Source: Hormiphora californensis (taxonomy: Eukaryota; Ctenophora; Tentaculata; Cydippida; Pleurobrachiidae). From it: a stretch of DNA of 64,000 nt. Each line of letters starts with the position of its first letter. The first letter of the stretch is position 1. The position numbers and the translations under genes were made by a program. The stretch covers positions 2,855,409 through 2,919,408 of the forward strand of contig CM035351.1 of the NCBI GenBank assembly GCA_020137815.1, written 5' to 3'. The notes beneath the pieces were generated by a model. The model made no database searches, was not told the origin of the DNA, and saw nothing but the letters and a program-made list of their open reading frames with translations. This document shows positions 57,855 to 64,000 of the stretch, piece by piece.

Positions 57855-59257
57855 CTAAACAACAAGAACAAGAGTGTTATTTCCTGTCTAAATAATGTGT
57901 TACAAGGGTACACTGTTAGCATAACACGCAAGGGGGTAGCAGCAGTAGGATGGGAGGATTTCGTAAAAACACAGGATTACTATGTGATCTCTGTATGTAC
58001 TGTAACCGAGAGGGTATAACATATGGCAATTCAGAATGTTTACCACTACACCACATATATCGTATAACATACCATAGTAAACGGCGAATTGGACAACTAA
58101 ACAACAAGCGAAAGAAATAAAACTGTTTGAGACTGGCGACTCCCTATGCACGGCTTTCTATAAAAGATAAACCTAATTTACGACAAGATGCAAGGAACTG
58201 TACGGTGTTGTGCTATATTTGTCATATTCATGTCTTTTTTGAATGTTCCACACGACCGGTTGCAAATATAACCGCTAGACGGAGACCGTGCATAAATTGA
58301 AATGAAACGGTGCATTTCAGAAAAAGAAAGGAGGGAGGGAGAGAGAATAAACATAGACCACATTAAGAACATTCAGAAATTAGCAGTCAATGGTCCAACA
58401 ATGTTGAACCAGCTTGTATTGTTCATACTATTATTTTTTTAATAAAATCCCGGCGGGGGGGGGGGCGCGGGGGAGGTGCAACAGCACAAGAACCAGCATG
58501 ACAGCTACAGATCAAAATGCTCCTGAAACAAGTCATAAGTCGCGCTGTCGACTAATTTGTTGTCAATGCCAGACTAAGCCACGAATTATTATGCTACCAG
58601 ATTTAAATCCGGTATCATTACTGATTACCAGTTCAGTGCACTGCCGTTCGCGTTAACTAGTGGATGCAATTCGGCCTCTTGCTGAAAAGGCCCTGTTGCT
58701 CATTCTCTGTCACTAATCACAGTAGAGAATTAAACGAGAATTAAACAGTATGAGATCACATCACACAGAGTGAACTGCTGGGTACTATGTGGGATCTGAT
58801 CCTCGGTGGGGTGATCTGATCCTCGGATGAGGGATTTGATGATTGATCATAGGTATGGTGATCTGATGATCAGATTCTGATCTGTTTTGACGAGGGGAAT
58901 TTTTTGCCTAATCAACATGCATCAGGTGGATACTGGATCATGCTTCACCCCTTTTCGCAGTATATAGTAGGATTGAGTTCAGTCGGCTTTGCCTGGCATC
59001 GGTTAAACAGTTTTGCCCGGTATGTATTTGGATGAAAAAGTATTACAGTGATGATTCCAATACAATGGATATTAAGAAAAGGAGCCTAAAGCTTATGGCC
59101 GAGCCACTGATCATTGATGATTGAGACTGGAAAGAAGCTGGGTTGGCAAACGTTGCTGGCCCCCTGTTCTGCGCCACGCGCAGCGCGGGATAAGGCAGCG
59201 CTTTTCAAGAAGCTGGGAAACAAAACTTGTGATTTTCGAAAACTTTTTGATTTTTGT
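57855..59257. other. Upstream of the amphiphysin-like gene, no gene recognised
   Basis: Should contain the promoter and possibly a first exon. I see a GC-rich run CCCGGCGGGGGGGGGGCGCG at about 58450 and a GATCTGATCCTCGGTGGGGT duplication near 58795-58830, but no supported coding exon. Confidence 0.4.
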
Positions 59258-59482
59258 TATAGTCGGATTTTAAATAACTGTCGTTTTTTAGAGTTTTCAA
59301 ATTTCTTTAAATGACCATAAGTCCGGTTCCTGATGAGATAGAGACTTGAAATTTGGAGGTTACGAAGATCTTGCTAAGTTCTTCCGAACCTCCAAATTTC
59401 AAGTCTCTATCTTATCAGGAATCGGAGATATGACAAATTTTGTTATTTCAGGGGTGCGACAGTTTCAAAAAATCCGACTTTA
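59258..59482. repeat. Palindromic foldback repeat, core family copy 3
   Basis: Ends TATAGTCGGATTTTAAAT and AAAATCCGACTTTA. The core has CCTGATGAGATAGAGACTTG, AAATTTGGAGGTT, a loop with GAAGATCTTGCTAAGTTCTT, and the complementary arm, close to 32740-32952. Confidence 0.8.
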
Positions 59483-59939
59483 AGAAAACCAAGTTGACGA
59501 TTTAATTCACGCGATCGAATTTCAAGCGCGCGCATCGTGCGCATGGGAGTAAATGCGTTGCACATAAAATAAATATTGGCGCATTACATTTTAAAGTGCG
59601 TTTCAAACGACTTGACCTGAGATTCCTGGAAATTCAGGATTTCCCTTGGAATGCGCTGCAGCCCCCTCATGCGCGCACCCCCGCAACGATATATATTATT
59701 AGTAGGGTTTCTTAATTTCGCGCGCAGTAGTGAAATTCGTAAATGGATTTGCGCGTGCGAGTGCGCGGCTCTTTCTGAGCGAGAAGTTCGTCCAAAGCCG
59801 AGCCGAACCAAAAATGTTTCATTTCCACTTTGGTGGATTTTGATACGTTTGATCCGGACACTCTTCGCAATTTCTCTCTGATAAACTTGTAATATATCGC
59901 TTCCCACAATTTGCTGCTTTTAAATCACTTCTTCCTCCT

Positions 59940-60490
59940 ACTGGACAACTTCCTACCTTGGAGCCCCCTTCTGTACTTCTTCTAAAGTTTGGACTTTGGC
60001 CTCTCCTGGGCACCTCTTTGCACCCTCCCTTATACCTGTTTGTACATCCTCCTTCCTGAGTCTTTGGTGTATCCTTTTGCCATCTGTGGTACCTGCTTCT
60101 ACATTCTCCCTCACTCCTGGGTAGTGGCCAGTGGGTATATCTTTCTGCTCTCTCTCCCTTGGCCCGGTTAACCTCTTCCTGCACTCTCCCCTTTCGGAGT
60201 ACCACCTTCCCTCCGTACACTTCCTTCTGCACCCCAGCCCGGCCCTGGGTCTTTCCTTCTGCATTCTCTCTTGGCCCACCTTTCATGCACACCCAGCACC
60301 CTTCCTCTTTATGGTACCTGCTTCTTCATCCCCTCCTGGGTACCTCCTTCAGCCTTCTGTACCCTTACTCCTTCATACCTGCTTCTACATCCTCCCCCTT
60401 TTGGGTAACTTCTTTTGCATCCCCCTTTTTGGTACCTACTTCTACATCGTCTCTCCTCGGTACCTACTTTTGAACCCTCCTTCCTTGTTA
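59940..60490. repeat. Degenerate minisatellite of GGTACCTGCTTCTACATCCT type
   Basis: Around twelve diverged copies of a 35-50 base pyrimidine-rich unit with GTACCT, CTTCT and CATCCTC landmarks. Long open frames on both strands are by-products of the repeat. Confidence 0.65.
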
Positions 60491-61334
60491 CTATACCTGT
60501 CCCCTCTATTTATAATTATCCTTTAATCCCTAAATTTCTTATTTATAACTGGATGTATTTAATAGTTTAATGCTGCAAACGGAAAACTTAAAAGTAGGAA
60601 TTAAATGTGATGTGTACGGATGTCGGATGTGTAATGTCTACAAAGAGGAAAAGTCTTCTTCTTTTCTCTCGGGGAATCATTACAAAAGAGGTACTGTTAC
60701 TACTAATTACTAAATTCTGTACCAGCTAATGTTGCAAGAAACCCCAATTAATCGAATCACGATCGATAAACAAACTATTATAATACATGTTCACCATTTT
60801 TGTAGCTAGGTACATCATCATGTCTATAAACCATCTTTGCCCCATCCAGGTACCAACTGATATGATAAACATGGGAATCTAGCTTTCACCGCAGTAACGA
60901 TTAGACGTTGGCCAACTAGTATGTGGCTGGGATATTTTCCGAAAAGAGAACTGGACTGGACGCGTGAATTACACTCATCTTCATAACCAAGAAGGTTAGT
61001 TGTCAAATCGTCCCTTCCCAAATCCCTCCCGAGTTCCATTCTCTTCCCAGTTATTTATTCTATTCTCCTCCCAGTTATTTATTACATTTCTATTTAGTAT
61101 TTATCTTAATTACATTCTATTCAACTTGGAGGTTTAATGATTTTGATAGAAGAATCTGTCCCCCTCTGTCGTTCGCTTTCAGATGTCTTCTCTCTATCTC
61201 TTGCTCTATCCCTAGCTCTATTTCGGAGAGCGAACTGTATTGACATGTTTCTGGCCCACCCTGTATCTCCATCTTGTTATGTTCTAACCCTCTACACTAT
61301 AGTCTGTCTTAGAGTGTTTCTCTAGCTCAATATA

Positions 61335-61975
61335 TACAGGGTGTTCATTTTGGATCTTTACAAACGTTGAGCTTCACCCAGAAAAAAGTTGACAAGTTTA
61401 GGTCATGAAACTTCATACTTGGACTATTCTATACCCTCATTCAAGGTTCCTGGGGGTTTTGGAACTCTAGCACCCCGGGAAGTGTGTTTTTGGCATCAAA
61501 ACTACAAGAAGGAATTTTTTGCTGGTGCTGAGACTTTGCTAAAATGTTTTTTGGGTATTTTCTATGTCAATCCTGAACTTTCATGGAGATTGGATGTGTT
61601 TTTCTGGCTCAAAATTTCGTAAAAAGTGGCTGGAAAGACTCAATTTTTGCCGATTTTGAGCCGATTTTGAGCCTTTGCAGCCACTTTTATCAAAATTTTG
61701 AGTCCGAAAAACACATCCAATCTCCATGAAAGTTCAGGATTGACATAGAAAATACCCAAAAAACATTTTAGCAAAGTCTCAGCACCAGCAAAAAATTCCT
61801 TCTTGTAGTTTTGATGCCAAAAACACACTTCCCGGGGTGCTAGAGTTCCAAAACCCCCAGGAACCTTGAATGAGGGTATAGAATAGTCCAAGTATGAAGT
61901 TTCATGACCTAAACTTGTCAACTTTTTTCTGGGTATAGCCCAACGCTTGTAAAGATCCAAAATGAACACCCAGTA
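61335..61975. mobile_element. 641-bp mariner-like foldback element
   Basis: Ends TACAGGGTGTTCATTTTGG and CCAAAATGAACACCCAGTA; TA at both tips fits a TA target duplication of Tc1/mariner type. The arms are complementary for about 300 bases each, so the whole element folds back. Non-coding. A solo end occurs at 7578. Confidence 0.8.
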
Positions 61976-62189
61976 TATCCCAAGTTTGACATGTATTAGA
62001 GGGAAATGATGTACATACATTTATTGTGTGAACCTCAACAGTACAGTCATGTACAATAATTTTCGGCTTTATATTATCACTAGAAAGCCCATTGAAGTCC
62101 TACAACAGCCCCCAACCACCCGTCTCTATGACTCTCTCCCCTCTCACTCTTCGTCTCTCCATGTCGGGGTAAAGAATACGGAGGTTGGT

Positions 62190-62268
62190 AGAGTGGTAGA
62201 GCGCTGGTGATAAAAATCAATGGAAATCCCTTTGAATAACATGTAGAATCAGCTGATAAAGATCCGTA
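62190..62268 (+). repeat. tRNA-like repeat fragment, copy 2
   Basis: GTGGTAGAGCGCTGGTGATA, TGAATAACATGTAGAATCAG and CTGATAAAGATCCGTA; the partner of 44650-44733. Confidence 0.6.
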
Positions 62269-62370
62269 TTATATTATCATTATTATATTATTATCTCTCC
62301 GATTGTCTCTGTATTTCTCTCTGTATCTCCCTATCTCTATTTCTCTCTCGCCACCCCCTCCCGCTCTCTC

Positions 62371-62372
62371 TA

Positions 62373-62447
<75 letters not shown>

Positions 62448-62460
62448 CTATCTCTCTCTT
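62371..62460. repeat. (CT)n then (CTAT)n microsatellite
   Basis: A CT run followed by six CTAT units, directly before the open frame at 62491. Confidence 0.9.
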
Positions 62461-62490
62461 TCAGTCTCCCTCACCACTGTATTCTTTCAG

Positions 62491-62903
62491 GAAAACTCAT
62501 CACAGAACGGCGCTCAGTTGGAACGGCCGGAATACCTGGGTGGAAGGGTAAAATATCTGCAATGAGAGGTGTATCCTGCTTCTCAAAGATCCCTTTCGAA
62601 GTTATGGACTCTCTAAACGAGAAGCCTGTGATCTCCAAGTGTTCTAGAGTGGTTGCTGCTGCTGATGGAAAAGTGAGACCTGTCGTTGTCTCTCTGAACT
62701 CCAGGGAAACTCTGATTTCTCTCCTGAGGAAGGCGAGGGAGCTCAATACTACTACGGCCTACTCCAAGGTGTTTCTGGAGCCTGATCGGACTCTAGAGCA
62801 GAGGGTTGAGAGAAAGAGAACATTAAAGACTTTGAGTGAGTTGAGAAGGTCGCATCCTGAGGGATGCTATTTGATTATGGGTGGAGTAATACAATGTGTG
62901 TAG
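62491..62903 (+). pseudogene. Retroelement-like ORF fragment
   Basis: After TTCTTTCAG the frame reads GKLITERRSVGTAGIPGWKG, MRGVSCFSKIPFEVMDSL, SRVVAAADGKVRPVVVSLNS, RETLISLLRKARELN, KVFLEPDRTLEQRVERKRTL and ends GGVIQCV with a TAG. The pattern (arginine-rich, R..L...LRKA..L, VFL.PD.T..QR...R) resembles the RNA-binding C-terminal part of ORF1 proteins encoded next to LINE or similar reverse transcriptases. There is no reverse transcriptase within the remaining 1.1 kb. It could equally be the last exon of an unknown host gene. Confidence 0.35.
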
Positions 62904-63287
62904 GACTCTGGGTGTCGCCTGTCATATCGGGATTATTCCTGTGTTGGCGAAGCCCTTGAATGAGTGTTTGAAATGTTTGAACTTTCATTGTTTTCCGTAC
63001 TCATTCTAAATGTTGACCCCGAAATAGACAAGGAACAAATATAATACCGCCAAAGTGGTGTGGAAATTAAATCTTGTTCCAGATAAAAACATGGGTGGGG
63101 TGAACAGTTTGATCACAACGGACCGTTTTATAATTATGAATGTGTGGATGTTATTAATTGTTGATATTTTTCGTCTATTTGAACAATGAACTGTGTACCA
63201 TTTTATTATGCATGTCAGTTTAAATTATTGGTAAACAATTCCAAAGACCAGTGTGGTTGAATCATTTAAACATGTTTGTAATTATCC

Positions 63288-63326
<39 letters not shown>

Positions 63327-64000
63327 CTTACTATTTCCCTCTCTGTATACAAACATGTTTCATTTTGTGTTTAATAACGGAATACTGGAACTTGGAAATG
63401 GTCTTAAAATGAGGAAGAAATTCATAAACATGGTTACGGCACTTGTCAGCGCATTTCTTAGCTGTTTCCATGAGACCTCCTTCCTTTGTCCTTGAACAAG
63501 GTGTCCTGCTTGGCGCGCACGGTACATATTGGTGCGCGCGGTATAAAAGTACAGATGAAAGTCAAAAGGTGACAGCATTTGAAACGTAGACAATTTATTG
63601 GTTTTGGCGGGTATTTGACCTAGGTTCCAAAAACCTAATTTCGAACCTATTTCATCCAATTTTTTTACTGAGTCTTGTTCGCAGAGTGATTTGGAACACT
63701 GTGCTTTTTACTAGACCAAAATCCGATGTGTCAATCAGGAATAAGGGGCATTTATATCGTTTGACTGGCAATTAGACTTTAATTGACTCCTAGTGACCAA
63801 TTTACCCAGTCACGCGTATATTTCTGGTAATTCACATGACTTCTAATGAGTTTCTTAACCATTTCCAAGGATAAAATAGGGGGGTAAAATTCGTGACTGG
63901 ATCAGATTAGGGTCCCTACTATATATTATGGGCGCCGTTACGATCTGGGTGTTTGGTGGCCTGTTTACAGGTGCGCGCTGCCAAAAAAGTTGATTCACTA
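62904..64000. other. No gene recognised
   Basis: AT-rich sequence with a CT run at 63293-63324 and two TTGGCGCGC/GGTGCGCGC motifs at about 63511 and 63531. Open frames here are short and not supported. Confidence 0.4.

Noticed and set aside
59819-60292. 157-codon basic open frame on the minus strand, and overlapping plus-strand frames
   Set aside because: The frame follows the degenerate minisatellite; the protein is a diverged repeat of EGGC/KEVP-like units and resembles nothing known.

Overview
The window is nuclear DNA of an animal, not a bacterium or virus. Conserved proteins are split by short GT-AG introns (mostly GTAAGT/GTGAGT donors), a spliceosomal U2 snRNA gene is present, and the gene set is metazoan: type I PIP5-kinase, SETD1-type H3K4 methyltransferase, an ATMIN/ASCIZ-like zinc-finger protein, KAT5/Tip60, an HNK-1/chondroitin-type sulfotransferase and an amphiphysin/BIN1-like BAR-SH3 protein. 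Compact genes, many foldback DNA elements and long CT/GA tracts suggest a marine invertebrate, possibly a sponge, but the sequence alone does not fix the taxon.

Layout. 0-8.2 kb: minus-strand PIP5K gene (3' end off the window) whose largest intron holds two nested poly-G-tipped foldback elements. 9.2-13.3 kb: a three-exon minus-strand gene for an unrecognised acidic protein of 218 residues, with a 1.34-kb near-perfect palindrome in intron 1. 13.7-19.8 kb: complete 13-exon SETD1 gene (minus). 19.9-20.7 kb: a foldback element with an 8-bp target duplication. 20.9-22.1 kb: intronless ATMIN-like gene (minus). 25.3-27.0 kb: tandem pair of four-transmembrane protein genes (plus), the second broken. 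28.0-30.3 kb: KAT5 (plus). 30.4-40.9 kb: no host gene recognised; a repeat-rich zone with palindromes, a tandem duplication, an insertion with a preserved empty site, and a 1.13-kb TRIM-like LTR element. 40.9-42.3 kb: sulfotransferase (plus). 42.6-45.2 kb: MITEs, a tRNA-derived SINE and a piggyBac-like element. 45.7-57.8 kb: 19-exon amphiphysin-like gene (minus) with the U2 snRNA gene inside one intron on the same strand. 57.9-64 kb: mostly repeats plus a retroelement-like ORF fragment.

Exon models were built by hand. Every intron listed has an AG acceptor and GT donor, and reading phases were checked. PIP5K, the acidic protein, the ATMIN-like gene, the first four-TM gene and the amphiphysin-like gene are phase-perfect. 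In contrast, SETD1, KAT5, the sulfotransferase and the second four-TM gene can be read through conserved protein only if single extra bases are skipped, seven in all, every one in the +1 direction in the preferred alignment. This pattern and the family of poly-G-tipped elements are the two observations most worth checking. The genes do not form a pathway; two (SETD1, KAT5) are chromatin modifiers and two (PIP5K, amphiphysin) act in phosphoinositide and membrane-curvature biology, but their proximity is not evidence of co-function.
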